The notes under the pieces: model-generated | What the model was told of the DNA's origin: nothing | What the model saw: the letters and a program-made list of their open reading frames with translations, nothing else | Databases searched by the model: none | Source of the DNA: BAIKAL-G1 sp943369525 | GTDB lineage: Bacteria > Cyanobacteriota > Cyanobacteriia > PCC-6307 > Cyanobiaceae | Direction of reading: 5' to 3' | DNA length: 64,000 nt | Assembly: GCA_943369525.1 (NCBI GenBank) | Contig: CALRNL020000011.1 | Span: 1-64,000, forward strand | Made by a program: the position numbers and the translations under genes | Shown here: positions 44,615 through 53,292 of the stretch, piece by piece | Numbering within the stretch: the first letter of the stretch is position 1 | Layout: every line of letters starts with the position of its first letter

Positions 44615-47035
44615 ATGCCTGAACACGCCGCTGCGACCAATCCGGGCCGGGCCCTTGCCGCGGAGGTGCGGCGCCACCTCTTCTACAGCCAGGCCAAGTC
44701 CTCCAGCCTGGCCACCCGGCACGACTACTACCGGGCCCTGGCCCTGGCCGTGCGCGATCGGCTGCTGCAGAACTGGGTGGACACGGCCGACACCTACACC
44801 AAAGCGCACGTCCGCACGGCCACCTATCTCTCGGCCGAATACCTGCTTGGCCCCCACCTGGAAAACAACCTGGTGAACCTGGGCCTGCGCGAGGCCGCCC
44901 AGCAGGCCTGCACCGAACTGGGGCTCGACCTGCATGACCTGATTGCCGAAGAGCCGGAGCCGGGCCTGGGCAACGGGGGCCTGGGGCGGCTGGCAGCCTG
45001 CTTCCAGGAATCCCTGGCCAGCCTGGAGCTGCCGGCGATCGGCTACGGCATCCGCTACGAATTCGGCATCTTCCGCCAACAGATCACAAAAGAAGGCCAG
45101 GTCGAGAGCACCGACCCCTGGCTGGCCCGGGGCAACCCCTGGGAGGTGATCCGGCCGGAATGGAGCTATCCGGTGGTGATCGGCGGCCAAACCGTGATGG
45201 GCGTGGCCTATGACACGCCGATCCTGGGCTACGGCGTTCACACCGCCAACACCCTGCGCCTCTGGTCAGCCCAGGCGCCCGATGCCTTTGATTTCGCCTC
45301 CTTCAATGCCGGCGATTACACCCGGGCCGTGCTCAATAAGGTGCAGTCCGAAACCCTCTCGAAGGTGCTCTATCCCAATGACGAGCTCGACCAGGGCAAG
45401 CGGCTGCGCCTGAGTCAGCAGATCTTCTTCGTGTCCTGCTCCCTGCAGGACATGTTCCGCATCCTCAAGGGCCAGGGCCTGGCCGTCACGGACTTCCACA
45501 CCAAGTTCGCCGTTCAGCTCAACGACACCCACCCGGCGGTCGCCGTGGCTGAGTTGATGCGGCTGCTGATGGATGACCACGGCATTGATTGGGATACGGC
45601 CTGGAGCATCACCACCGCCAGCATCAGCTACACCAACCACACCCTGCTGCCGGAAGCCCTTGAAACCTGGGGGGTGGAAATCTTCGAGCAACTGCTGCCG
45701 CGCCAGCTGGAGATCATCTATGAAATCAACGCCCGCTTCCTGCGCATGGTGCGGCTGCGTTACCCCGGCGATCCCGACATCCTGCAACGCATCTCCCTGA
45801 TTGAGGAAGGGGCGCAACGGCGGGTTCGCATGGCCCATCTGGCCGTTGTCGGCAGCCACCATGTCAATGGCGTGGCCGAATTGCACAGCGAACTGGTCAA
45901 GGAAACCCTGTTTGCCGACATGGCCCGGCTCTGGCCCGAGCGCTTCACCAATGTCACCAATGGGGTTACCCCCAGGCGCTGGCTGGCCGTGGCCAACCCG
46001 GCCCTGGGCTCCCTGCTGGATGAGGCGATCGGCCAGGGCTGGCGCAAGGATTTGGCCGAGTTGCAGGGGCTTGAAGCCTTCGCCGATGACAGCGCCTTCC
46101 TCGATCGCTGGCGGGGCGTGCGTGATTTGGGCAAGCAGCGGCTGGCGGCCCACATCCATCGGGACATGGGCGTGTTGGTGGATTCCGGTTCCCTGTTCGA
46201 TGTCCAGGTGAAACGGATCCACGAATACAAGCGCCAGCACCTGGCGGCCCTGCAGATCGTGGAGCGCTACCTGCGGATCCGCGCCGGCGAGGACCTGCCC
46301 GCCCGCACCTTCATCTTTGGGGGCAAGGCGGCCCCCGGCTATGCCATGGCCAAGCTGATCATTCGCTTGATTGTGGGCATCGCCGATGTGGTGAACATGG
46401 ATCCATCCATGCAGGGTCGGCTGCGGGTGGTGTTTCTGCCCAACTTCAGTGTTTCCCTGGGCCAGCTGGTGTATCCGGCGGCCGATCTCTCCGAGCAGAT
46501 CTCCACGGCCGGCAAGGAGGCCTCCGGCACCGGCAACATGAAGATGGCCCTGAATGGGGCGCTCACGATCGGCACCCTCGATGGCGCCAATATCGAAATT
46601 CGTGAGAAAGTCGGCGCTGAGAACTTCTTCCTGTTCGGCCATAACGCCCGCCAGATCGAAGAGCTCAACCGCAACGGCTATCACCCGATGCCCTGGTTGG
46701 AAAACGAACCGGCCGTGCGCGAAGCCATGCACCTGATCAGCTCCGGCTTCTTCAGTGAGGGCGATGGCAGCCTCTTCCAGCCCCTGCTGGCCAACCTCTC
46801 GAGCACCGATCCCTTCCGGGTGATGGCCGACATCGGCGATTACCGCCGCTGCCAGGATGCGGTCGATGGGGCCTGGATGGATGCCCGCCGCTGGAACCGC
46901 ATGTCCCTGCTGAACACGGCCCGCTGCGGCTTCTTCAGCAGTGACCGTTCGATCCAGGAGTATGCGGAGCGGATCTGGAAGATCCAGCCGGTGCCGGTCA
47001 ACTCCTGCAGCCTGGTCCAAGCCACGGAGGCCTAA
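44615..47035 (+). CDS. glgP: Glycogen phosphorylase
   Basis: A PLP-dependent enzyme of 806 aa that releases glucose-1-phosphate from glycogen. N-terminal TATYLSAEYLLGPHLENNL and EPEPGLGNGGLGRLAACFQE match the family. LNDTHPAVAVAELMRLL and LAVVGSHHVNGVAELHS follow, and the PLP-lysine site lies in EASGTGNMKMALNGALTIGT. It lacks most of the extended N-terminal regulatory segment of animal enzymes, so it is probably not phosphorylation-controlled. It would degrade the polymer branched by the GH57 enzyme at 1.5-3.1 kb. Confidence 0.95.
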   Translation: MPEHAAATNPGRALAAEVRRHLFYSQAKSSSLATRHDYYRALALAVRDRLLQNWVDTADTYTKAHVRTATYLSAEYLLGPHLENNLVNLGLREAAQQACTELGLDLHDLIAEEPEPGLGNGGLGRLAACFQESLASLELPAIGYGIRYEFGIFRQQITKEGQVESTDPWLARGNPWEVIRPEWSYPVVIGGQTVMGVAYDTPILGYGVHTANTLRLWSAQAPDAFDFASFNAGDYTRAVLNKVQSETLSKVLYPNDELDQGKRLRLSQQIFFVSCSLQDMFRILKGQGLAVTDFHTKFAVQLNDTHPAVAVAELMRLLMDDHGIDWDTAWSITTASISYTNHTLLPEALETWGVEIFEQLLPRQLEIIYEINARFLRMVRLRYPGDPDILQRISLIEEGAQRRVRMAHLAVVGSHHVNGVAELHSELVKETLFADMARLWPERFTNVTNGVTPRRWLAVANPALGSLLDEAIGQGWRKDLAELQGLEAFADDSAFLDRWRGVRDLGKQRLAAHIHRDMGVLVDSGSLFDVQVKRIHEYKRQHLAALQIVERYLRIRAGEDLPARTFIFGGKAAPGYAMAKLIIRLIVGIADVVNMDPSMQGRLRVVFLPNFSVSLGQLVYPAADLSEQISTAGKEASGTGNMKMALNGALTIGTLDGANIEIREKVGAENFFLFGHNARQIEELNRNGYHPMPWLENEPAVREAMHLISSGFFSEGDGSLFQPLLANLSSTDPFRVMADIGDYRRCQDAVDGAWMDARRWNRMSLLNTARCGFFSSDRSIQEYAERIWKIQPVPVNSCSLVQATEA

Positions 47036-47191
47036 GCGAGCCTGGATCGCGCTGGGGCTGCGGGACCGGCTGGGCGGTTCCAGGCCTGGCAGGCTGGCCC
47101 CGGGCCCGGACCCAGGTCTTGATGCTGGTGGCCTGATGGATGGGGCGGAGCTTTTGGTGCCCAAGCCCCAGCAACTGGGGGCCCGTCCCGG

Positions 47192-47854
47192 CTGGCAGAG
47201 AAGCCCTCCGGCCTGCTCTGCCAGCCGGGACGGGGGCCCCACCTGGCCGATTCCCTGCTGAGCCGGCTGCGACAGCAATGGCCCGCCGCCGAGCTGGTGC
47301 ACCGACTCGATCGGGACACCTCCGGCCTGGTGTTATTAGCCCTCGAGCCTGGACTGCACCGGGCCCTCAGCCAGCTTTTCGCCCAACGGCTGGTGCGCAA
47401 GACCTACCGGGCCGATGTGGTCGGCGTGCCCAGCCAACCAGCCGGGAGTATCCAGCTGCCCCTGGCCCGCCACAGCCGCCAACCACCCCTCTATGGGCCC
47501 GATCCGGCGGGCAAAGCAGCCCACACCGACTGGCAACTGCTGGAGGCCTGGGCGGGCTGGAGCCGGCTCGAACTCCAGCCCCACACCGGCCGCTCCCACC
47601 AGCTGCGGGCCCACCTGGCCGCCATCGGCCATCCGATCCTGGGGGACCCGCTCTATGGGGCTCCAGCCGGGCAGGATCCGGCCCAATCAAGCCCGAATCC
47701 TGGAATACCAGGGCTGGGGCCCGGTGTAGCCGAAAATGGTGGGGCCAGTCGGGTCCCGCCGGCAAAACGCCTGCGGCTCCATGCCACGGCCCTGGCCTTT
47801 CGCCATCCCCTCAGCGGTGACGATCTGCAGTTCCATTCCACCTGTCCGTTTTGA
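47192..47854 (+). CDS. RluA-family RNA pseudouridine synthase, start uncertain
   Basis: A pseudouridine synthase with catalytic Asp in VHRLDRDTSGLVLLAL, the RKTYRADVVG segment and RLELQPHTGRSHQLRAHLAA. Homology starts at about 47195 with AEKPSGLLCQPGRGPHLADS, but this frame has no ATG, GTG or TTG between a TGA at 47120 and the GTG at 47297; only a CTG at 47192 would fit. A plausible N-terminus, MDGAELLVPKP, starts at 47139 in another frame. So either a rare start is used or a frameshift near 47160-47190 has damaged the gene. The stop overlaps the next gene by 4 bases. Confidence 0.7.
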   Translation: MAEKPSGLLCQPGRGPHLADSLLSRLRQQWPAAELVHRLDRDTSGLVLLALEPGLHRALSQLFAQRLVRKTYRADVVGVPSQPAGSIQLPLARHSRQPPLYGPDPAGKAAHTDWQLLEAWAGWSRLELQPHTGRSHQLRAHLAAIGHPILGDPLYGAPAGQDPAQSSPNPGIPGLGPGVAENGGASRVPPAKRLRLHATALAFRHPLSGDDLQFHSTCPF

Positions 47855-48138
47855 GCCATCCCCCCGCCGTGGCCCTGCTCGGCTACCTGGCCGCCAGCCT
47901 CACCACCTTGAGCTTCTTCCCCCAGGCAATCAAAACGGTGCGCAGCGGCGATACCCGGGGCATTTCCTTGCGCATGTATGGCCTCTTCACCCTGGGGATT
48001 AGTTGCTGGGCTGTGTATGGCCTGTTCACCCGCAATGGTCCTTTGATCGTGGCCAACGCCATCACCCTGGTGCCGGCGGGGCTGATCCTGGAACGCAAGT
48101 TGCGGGCCGTGCTGGCGGGGCTAGAGAGCCGGAGCTGA
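47851..48138 (+). CDS. SemiSWEET-type sugar transporter (PQ-loop)
   Basis: A 95-aa, three-helix membrane protein. The first helix carries the diagnostic Pro-Gln pair in LSFFPQAIKTVRSGDTRGIS, followed by MYGLFTLGISCWAVYGLF and GPLIVANAITLVPAGLILE. SemiSWEETs dimerise to move sugars by facilitated diffusion across the plasma membrane. The start is a TTG at 47851 overlapping the previous stop; a GTG at 47869 is possible. Its nearness to glycogen phosphorylase may be coincidental. Confidence 0.85.
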   Translation: MSHPPAVALLGYLAASLTTLSFFPQAIKTVRSGDTRGISLRMYGLFTLGISCWAVYGLFTRNGPLIVANAITLVPAGLILERKLRAVLAGLESRS

Positions 48139-48288
48139 GTCTTGGCAGAGCATGTCCCCCGAGCCAGGGCCTAATGGGGGGCTTCCGATCTGCAGCTCTA
48201 GCGCTCCAAAACCCGCTTTGGCATCCCAGGACACCGAAGGCCCCGTTCACGATCCGTTACGATCTCTTCAAGTTTCTTCACCCACCCC

Positions 48289-48432
48289 ATGGCTGACTCC
48301 ACCTCCCGCTTCGGTTTCGTTGCCTTCGCCGAGACCTGGAATGGTCGCCTGGCCATGCTCGGCTTCGTGATCGGCCTCGGCACCGAGCTCCTGACCGGCC
48401 AGGGCATCCTCACCCAGATCGGCCTGGGCTGA
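48289..48432 (+). CDS. hli: High-light-inducible protein (one-helix Hli/SCP)
   Basis: A 47-aa protein of the LHC-like one-helix family. The chlorophyll-binding helix contains ETWNGRLAMLGFVIG, the ExxNxRxAMxG motif, followed by the TGQGILTQIG tail. Hli proteins bind chlorophyll and carotenoid at photosystem assembly complexes and accumulate under light or nutrient stress (established). The ATG at 48289 follows an AT-richer leader, and a strong terminator lies about 70 bases downstream, so it is a separate transcript. Confidence 0.93.
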   Translation: MADSTSRFGFVAFAETWNGRLAMLGFVIGLGTELLTGQGILTQIGLG

Positions 48433-48499
48433 TCGCCCTGGGGCCTTGGTGCTCTAGCGCCAGCGGGGCCGGGCCCTAGTCCAATCGACAAACGCTTAT

Positions 48500-48533
48500 A
48501 ACCCCTCCTGGCTTCTGCTTGGAGGGGTTTTTG
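48500..48533 (+). terminator. Intrinsic terminator after hli
   Basis: ACCCCTCC at 48501-48508 pairs perfectly with GGAGGGGT at 48521-48528 around a 12-base loop, followed by a run of five T. This is the clearest Rho-independent terminator in the window, and it closes the hli transcript. Confidence 0.88.
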
Positions 48534-48546
48534 CTTGGTCCCCCAT

Positions 48547-48592
48547 AGGGTTCAACCAGTGGGGTTCAACCAGTAGGCAGTGGGGTTCAACC
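48547..48592 (+). repeat. Short direct repeat of GGGGTTCAACC
   Basis: Three copies of a GGGTTCAACC(AGT) unit occur at 48548-48560, 48561-48574 and 48582-48592, between the hli terminator and the 3' end of the Rieske gene. The spacing is uneven (14 then 21 bases). They are probably slippage products in non-coding DNA. Confidence 0.7.
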
Positions 48593-48629
48593 GGGCCAGG
48601 CCTGGCTTAGGCCTGGACCCACCCGCCGC

Positions 48630-49982
48630 TCAACCCCGGGCCAGGCGGTTGCGAGGGGGGTGGCCATCGCCCTGGTGCAGGGCCCGGATCCAGGCCCTGG
48701 CCTTCAGCCCCAGGGCCGTCGCCAGGGCGGCCAGCAGGAGACAAAGGGCCGCCGCCGGCGACGCCCCTAGCCAGGCGGCGGCGCCCAGGGCCCCCAGCAC
48801 GGCCAGGCCACAGCCCTGCTGCAGCATGCCCAGTCGCTGGAGGGCACCGCGGCAACTGCGGCAATGGCGGGTGTGGCTGTCGTAGCGATCGAGCAGGGGG
48901 CGCCGCTCCAGGCGTTCCGGCAAGCGCTGGCTGGGGAAGGGCGCTCCGGCAAACCGGTTCAGCCAGTCGTGCAGGGTTTTCACGTAGAGATCGGCGCCCG
49001 TGGCCAGGAAGCAGTTGCGGCTGAAGGCGGCACTACCGCCGCGGCCCTCAAGCACCCGCTCCTGCCAATGCAGAAAGACCTGGTCGTCCTCCAGCACGGT
49101 GTGGTTGGCCAGGTGTTGCAACCACTGGGGCCTGAGCTTCAACAGGCGGCCCGGCAGGGGCGACTCGAACTGGAAGGGGAAGCGGGCGAACAGGCGACAT
49201 TCGCCCCGGCGCATCGGCGTGGCGTAAACCACCGTGAGGATGCGGGCAAAGCCCTTGGCCGTGAGGTCGTGCCACATCAGGCAGGGGGCCTGAAACACCG
49301 TCTGCTGGGCGCCGAGCTTGCCCCGCCTGGGACCCTCCGCCCAAAGGCCCGTAAAGCCCTCGGGCCCAAAGCTGGTGAGCTCCAGCCGCACCGGCCCGGC
49401 CGTGTCGCGCCGGCCGACGCTGGCGTGGTGGGTGAAGGGCACGTGGCTGGGGTCGAGCACGTTCTCGAGCACGGTTAGGGCGTCCATGGGCAGGTCCCGG
49501 AAGGTGTCCTGCACGGTCCAGCGGCCCGCCTTGCCAGCCTCGGTGGCCTCCTCCGCCAGCACCGGCACCAGGGGCAGGGGATGGCGGGCCGCCTGGTCGG
49601 CCTCACCGGCGAACACAAACAGCAGCCCCTGGGCCTCGGCGGTGGCGTAGCGGAGGCAGGAGCTGCGCCTGGGGCTAGGGGCCACGCCCGGCTCCGCCTG
49701 GGGAATGGCGGTGCACTGGCCGGCGCCGTTGAAACTCCAGCCGTGATAGGGGCATTCCAGCTCGCCGGCGCCGTTGAGGCGTCCTTCCGAAAGGGGCACC
49801 AGCCGGTGCGGGCAGACATCGGCAAAGGCGCGCCAACGGCTCTCCTTTCGGTCGAACCAGAGCACCAGGTCCTGCTCCAGCAGGGTGAAGGCGCTGGGCT
49901 TGGCCGGCTCCAGGTCCTGGAGATAGGCCACCGGATACCAGCGCTGGAACCAGGCCTGGGCGCCCTCTTGCTGCCGGTCCAC
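48630..49982 (-). CDS. PaO/Tic55-type Rieske oxygenase
   Basis: A 450-aa oxygenase of the pheophorbide-a-oxygenase-like family, which includes chlorophyll-breakdown and Tic55/PTC52 enzymes. The Rieske ligands are in DVCPHRLVPLSEGR and LECPYHGWSFNG. The mononuclear iron site is in ENVLDPSHVPFTHH (Asp, two His). Near the C-terminus the conserved CxxC of this family appears as HTRHCRSCRGALQR, followed by two hydrophobic helices for membrane anchoring. Translation starts at a GTG at 49982. The substrate could be a chlorophyll derivative; this is family-based inference. Confidence 0.85.
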   Translation of the reverse strand: MDRQQEGAQAWFQRWYPVAYLQDLEPAKPSAFTLLEQDLVLWFDRKESRWRAFADVCPHRLVPLSEGRLNGAGELECPYHGWSFNGAGQCTAIPQAEPGVAPSPRRSSCLRYATAEAQGLLFVFAGEADQAARHPLPLVPVLAEEATEAGKAGRWTVQDTFRDLPMDALTVLENVLDPSHVPFTHHASVGRRDTAGPVRLELTSFGPEGFTGLWAEGPRRGKLGAQQTVFQAPCLMWHDLTAKGFARILTVVYATPMRRGECRLFARFPFQFESPLPGRLLKLRPQWLQHLANHTVLEDDQVFLHWQERVLEGRGGSAAFSRNCFLATGADLYVKTLHDWLNRFAGAPFPSQRLPERLERRPLLDRYDSHTRHCRSCRGALQRLGMLQQGCGLAVLGALGAAAWLGASPAAALCLLLAALATALGLKARAWIRALHQGDGHPPRNRLARG

Positions 49983-50154
49983 GGCGATCGCTGCGGGAGA
50001 GCCTTGATCGTGTCAGGCGGCGGCGGTGGCCGCGAGCCCAGGGCCATTCAGCCTGCGGCCCGAGCGGGGCCGGCGGACCTCCTGGGGCTGGGATGCCCGC
50101 TGGCACGCCCAGGGGCTCGGGCCCCAGGCCAAGCGGCGCCAGAAGCCTCGGGGC

Positions 50155-52272
50155 TCAGGCGCTGTAGCCCCGACGTGGGGCAATCGGGTAGGGGATGCGG
50201 CGGTGGCGCATGCGCCGCCACACCTGCACAAAGGAGCGCACCACCAGCTCCAGTTCCGCCAGGCCCAGGCCACTTTCGGCCAGCTGGCCATCGCGCCAGC
50301 GGCCATCGATCAGGCGCCGCACCATCGCGCGGGCTTCTGTTTCGCTGGTGTTGGGCGGCAGGGAGCGCAGGGCCGCCTCGCAGCCATCGGCCAACATCAG
50401 CAGGGCCGTTTCGCGGCTGCGGGGATTGGGCCCCCGGTAGCGGAAGCGCTGCTCGGGGATCTCGGGGTTGCGTTCGCGGGCTTGGTGCAGGAAGTAGCCC
50501 ATCTTCAAGGTGCCCTGATGTTCCGGGATGAAGTCGGCCAGGGGGCGGGGCAGGCGGTAGCGGCGCGCTAGCCGCAGCCCCTCATCGACATGGGCCTGCA
50601 GGATCGCGGCGCTCGCCTCGGGATCATCGAGCTGGTCGTGGGGATTGGCGCCATCGCCCTGGTTCTCAATGAACCACTGGGGCCCGTGCAGCTTGCCGAC
50701 ATCGTGATAAAGGGCGCCCGTGCGGATCAGGTCCACATCCGCCTGGATCGCCCGCGCCCCCTCCTCGGCCAGGCCGCAGATCATCAGGGTGTGCTCAAAG
50801 GTGCCTGGGGCCTCGCAGGAGAGGCGCCGCAGCAGGGGTCGCTCCAGGTCGGCCAGCTCCAGCAGCCGGGCCCGGGTGAGCAGGTCGAAGGCGCTCTCCA
50901 CCAGCGGACTGAGCAGCAGGCCCACCATCAGCAGCCCCATCACCAGCAGGGCTTCCCCGGCCAGGTCGGCGGGCAGGGGCAACTGGGTCTCGGTGCCCCG
51001 CAGGGACAGCAGCTGCAGCAGCAGCCATTGCAGGACCAGGGCCCCCAGGGGCAGCAGCAGGGCCAGTTGCAGCAGCTGGGCCCGGCTGCGCTGGCGTCCC
51101 GCCAGCACGGCGGCGGCGGCGGCCACGGCGGCGGCCACCATCAACCGGCCATCGAGCAGGCCGTTGAGGGGCATGGGCCAGAGCAGGGCTGCCCCGGCCA
51201 GCCAGGCCAACCCGGAGGCCGTGCCCAGGCCCTGGGCCAACAGCAGGGTGGGGGGCACCAGCAGGGCCAGGGGACTGACGGCCGGCCCCAGCCAGAGCTT
51301 GAAGCCCTGCACCACCACCAGCACCGCCAGGGCCAGCAGGGCTTGGCGCGGTTCCAGGGTGGCGCGCCAGCGGCGGCTGACCAGCACGATCACGGCGCAG
51401 GCCGCCAGGGCTTCGCTGAAATGGGCCAACCAGGCCAGGGGCAGGGGCCGGCGGTTGACCAGCCCGAAATAATCGAGCACGTCATAGGACTGGGGGCTGA
51501 TCAGCTGGCCCTGGCCCACGATCAGCTCGCCGCGGTCGACGCTGATCGTGGGCAAGCCCTGCTGGGTGAGCAAGTCCTCGATCAGGCGCTTGCTCAGGGT
51601 TGGATCGAGGCGCAGGTTGTTGCGTCCCAGTAAGGACTCGGCGACCAGGCGCCCCCCCAGCTGGCGACCCGGGGGCGGCAGGCTGTCGAGTTGCAACGCG
51701 GCCGCCTCCTCCAGCTGGCTGCGGGCCACGCTGGCCACCAGGCCCTGGCGCAGCATGCGCCGTTGGGCGGAGCGCAGCTGCTGCTGCCAATCCTTCAAGG
51801 CAGGGGCTGGCAGGCTGGCCAACCACTGCCGTTCGGGCGGACTCAGGCTCACGGCCCCCACCCCCGCCTGGGGGGTATGGGCCAGCCGTCCCACCTCCCT
51901 TAACTGGGCCTCCAGCTGTTGCTGGATCTCGTGGTCAACCCGGGGGTCCGCCACCTGCACATGGGTGCGGGAGCCGAGCAGGGAGCGGCGCTGCTCCAGG
52001 GCGCTCGTATCGATCACCGTGGCATCCTTCGGCGCCCGCACGGTGAAGGGAGAGGGAATGCCGGGCCGCAAACTCGGCTCCGCCAGGGAGGGCCAACTCG
52101 ATAGCAAGGCCACCAGGGCCGCCATCATCAAAATCGCCAGGCCATCGCCCCAACGCCAGGGCGCTAGGGCCTGGCGCGGGGTCTCCAGCCGCAGCAGCCG
52201 TTGCCAGAGCTGGCGCCAAAGGCGGAAGAGCGAGCCCGGGCGGACCACCGAATTGGAACTGGGGTTTTCCAC
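50155..52272 (-). CDS. PgpH-like 7TM-HD phosphodiesterase (probable c-di-AMP hydrolase)
   Basis: A 705-aa membrane protein. An N-terminal helix (GDGLAILMMAALVALLSSW) precedes an extracytoplasmic 7TMR-HDED domain of about 250 residues. About seven helices follow, then a cytoplasmic HD domain with GTFEHTLMICGLAEEGARAI, the HD pair in GALYHDVGKLHGPQW, IPEHQGTLKMGYF and LMLADGCEAALRS. PgpH proteins cleave c-di-AMP (established). The GTG at 52272 starts the homologous part; upstream sequence in frame overlaps folD and is not protein-like. It is divergent from folD. Confidence 0.9.
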   Translation of the reverse strand: MENPSSNSVVRPGSLFRLWRQLWQRLLRLETPRQALAPWRWGDGLAILMMAALVALLSSWPSLAEPSLRPGIPSPFTVRAPKDATVIDTSALEQRRSLLGSRTHVQVADPRVDHEIQQQLEAQLREVGRLAHTPQAGVGAVSLSPPERQWLASLPAPALKDWQQQLRSAQRRMLRQGLVASVARSQLEEAAALQLDSLPPPGRQLGGRLVAESLLGRNNLRLDPTLSKRLIEDLLTQQGLPTISVDRGELIVGQGQLISPQSYDVLDYFGLVNRRPLPLAWLAHFSEALAACAVIVLVSRRWRATLEPRQALLALAVLVVVQGFKLWLGPAVSPLALLVPPTLLLAQGLGTASGLAWLAGAALLWPMPLNGLLDGRLMVAAAVAAAAAVLAGRQRSRAQLLQLALLLPLGALVLQWLLLQLLSLRGTETQLPLPADLAGEALLVMGLLMVGLLLSPLVESAFDLLTRARLLELADLERPLLRRLSCEAPGTFEHTLMICGLAEEGARAIQADVDLIRTGALYHDVGKLHGPQWFIENQGDGANPHDQLDDPEASAAILQAHVDEGLRLARRYRLPRPLADFIPEHQGTLKMGYFLHQARERNPEIPEQRFRYRGPNPRSRETALLMLADGCEAALRSLPPNTSETEARAMVRRLIDGRWRDGQLAESGLGLAELELVVRSFVQVWRRMRHRRIPYPIAPRRGYSA

Positions 52273-52314
52273 GCTACTTCTGCAAACTGGACTCAGTTGA
52301 CCTGCCCCGTGCCC

Positions 52315-53202
52315 ATGGCCACCCGTCTCGATGGCCGCCAGCTGGCGAATGAGCTTGAGCAGCGTCTTCAAGGGGTGATCGCCGCGCACCTGGCCCAGGC
52401 GGGGCGGCCCCCCGGCCTGGCGGTGCTGCGGGTGGGCGATGACCCGGCCAGCGGCGTGTATGTGGCCCATAAGGAGAAGGCCTGCAGCCGCATCGGCATC
52501 ACCAACCACGGCGCCCACCTGGCCAGCGACACGCCCCAGTCCGAGGTATTGGCCCAGATCGAGCGGCTCAATGCCGATCCGGCCGTCGACGGCATCCTGG
52601 TGCAGTTGCCCTTGCCGGCCGGCCTTGATGAGGGGCCCCTGCTGGCGGCGATCGATCCCGCCAAGGACGCCGACGGCCTGCACACCCTCAACCTGGGCCA
52701 CCTGCTCAAGGGCGAACCTGGACCGCGCAGCTGCACCCCCGCCGGCGTGATGGCCCTGTTGGCCCGCCACGGCGTGGAGCTGGCCGGCAAGCGGGCCGTG
52801 GTGGTGGGCCGCAGCATCCTGGTGGGCCAGCCCATGGCCCTGATGCTGCAGGCCGCCAACGCCACGGTCACCGTGGCCCACTCCCGCACCCAGGACCTGG
52901 CCTCGATCACCCGCCAGGCCGATGTGCTGGTGGTGGCGGCCGGCAAACCGCTGATGCTGGGCGCCGAGCACATCAAGCCTGGCGCCGTGGTGGTGGATGT
53001 GGGCATCCACCGCACCGAAACGGGCCTCTGCGGCGATGTGCGCTTTGCCGAGGTGGAACCGATCGCCAGCGCCATCAGCCCCGTGCCCGGCGGCGTGGGG
53101 CCCATGACCGTGACCCTGCTGCTGGTGAACACGGTGGCCAGCTGGTGGACCCGCACCGGCGGAGCGGCCGCCGCCAACCCGTTAAGGGACCTGCTGCCTT
53201 GA
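52315..53202 (+). CDS. folD: Bifunctional methylenetetrahydrofolate dehydrogenase/cyclohydrolase
   Basis: A 295-aa FolD that interconverts 5,10-methylene- and 10-formyl-tetrahydrofolate with NADP. Signature blocks include the substrate-site Tyr and Lys in GVYVAHKEKACSRIGI, VDGILVQLPLPAGLDE, PAKDADGLHTLN, the dinucleotide fold AVVVGRSILVGQPMA, and SPVPGGVGPMTVTLLLVNT. The ATG at 52315 is the natural start. Confidence 0.96.
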   Translation: MATRLDGRQLANELEQRLQGVIAAHLAQAGRPPGLAVLRVGDDPASGVYVAHKEKACSRIGITNHGAHLASDTPQSEVLAQIERLNADPAVDGILVQLPLPAGLDEGPLLAAIDPAKDADGLHTLNLGHLLKGEPGPRSCTPAGVMALLARHGVELAGKRAVVVGRSILVGQPMALMLQAANATVTVAHSRTQDLASITRQADVLVVAAGKPLMLGAEHIKPGAVVVDVGIHRTETGLCGDVRFAEVEPIASAISPVPGGVGPMTVTLLLVNTVASWWTRTGGAAAANPLRDLLP

Positions 53203-53232
53203 AGGCCTGCCCTGCTCCGGTAACGACTAGTT

Positions 53233-53252
53233 CCCCCCGGGCCGCCGGGGGG
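53233..53252. other. Strong stem-loop between folD and crtE
   Basis: CCCCCCGG at 53233-53240 pairs with CCGGGGGG at 53245-53252 around a four-base loop. No T-run follows on the plus strand, so it could attenuate rather than end transcription into crtE. Confidence 0.45.
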
Positions 53253-53292
53253 GTGGTCGCCTGAGAGACTCCACCGGAGCCCACACCCTTCC

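Noticed and set aside
45266..47302. A 678-codon open frame on the minus strand
   Set aside because: It is antisense to glycogen phosphorylase and lacks any domain signature.
48547..48592. Possible CRISPR-like repeats near hli
   Set aside because: The units are only about 11-14 bases and unevenly spaced, with no unique spacers of normal length and no cas genes.
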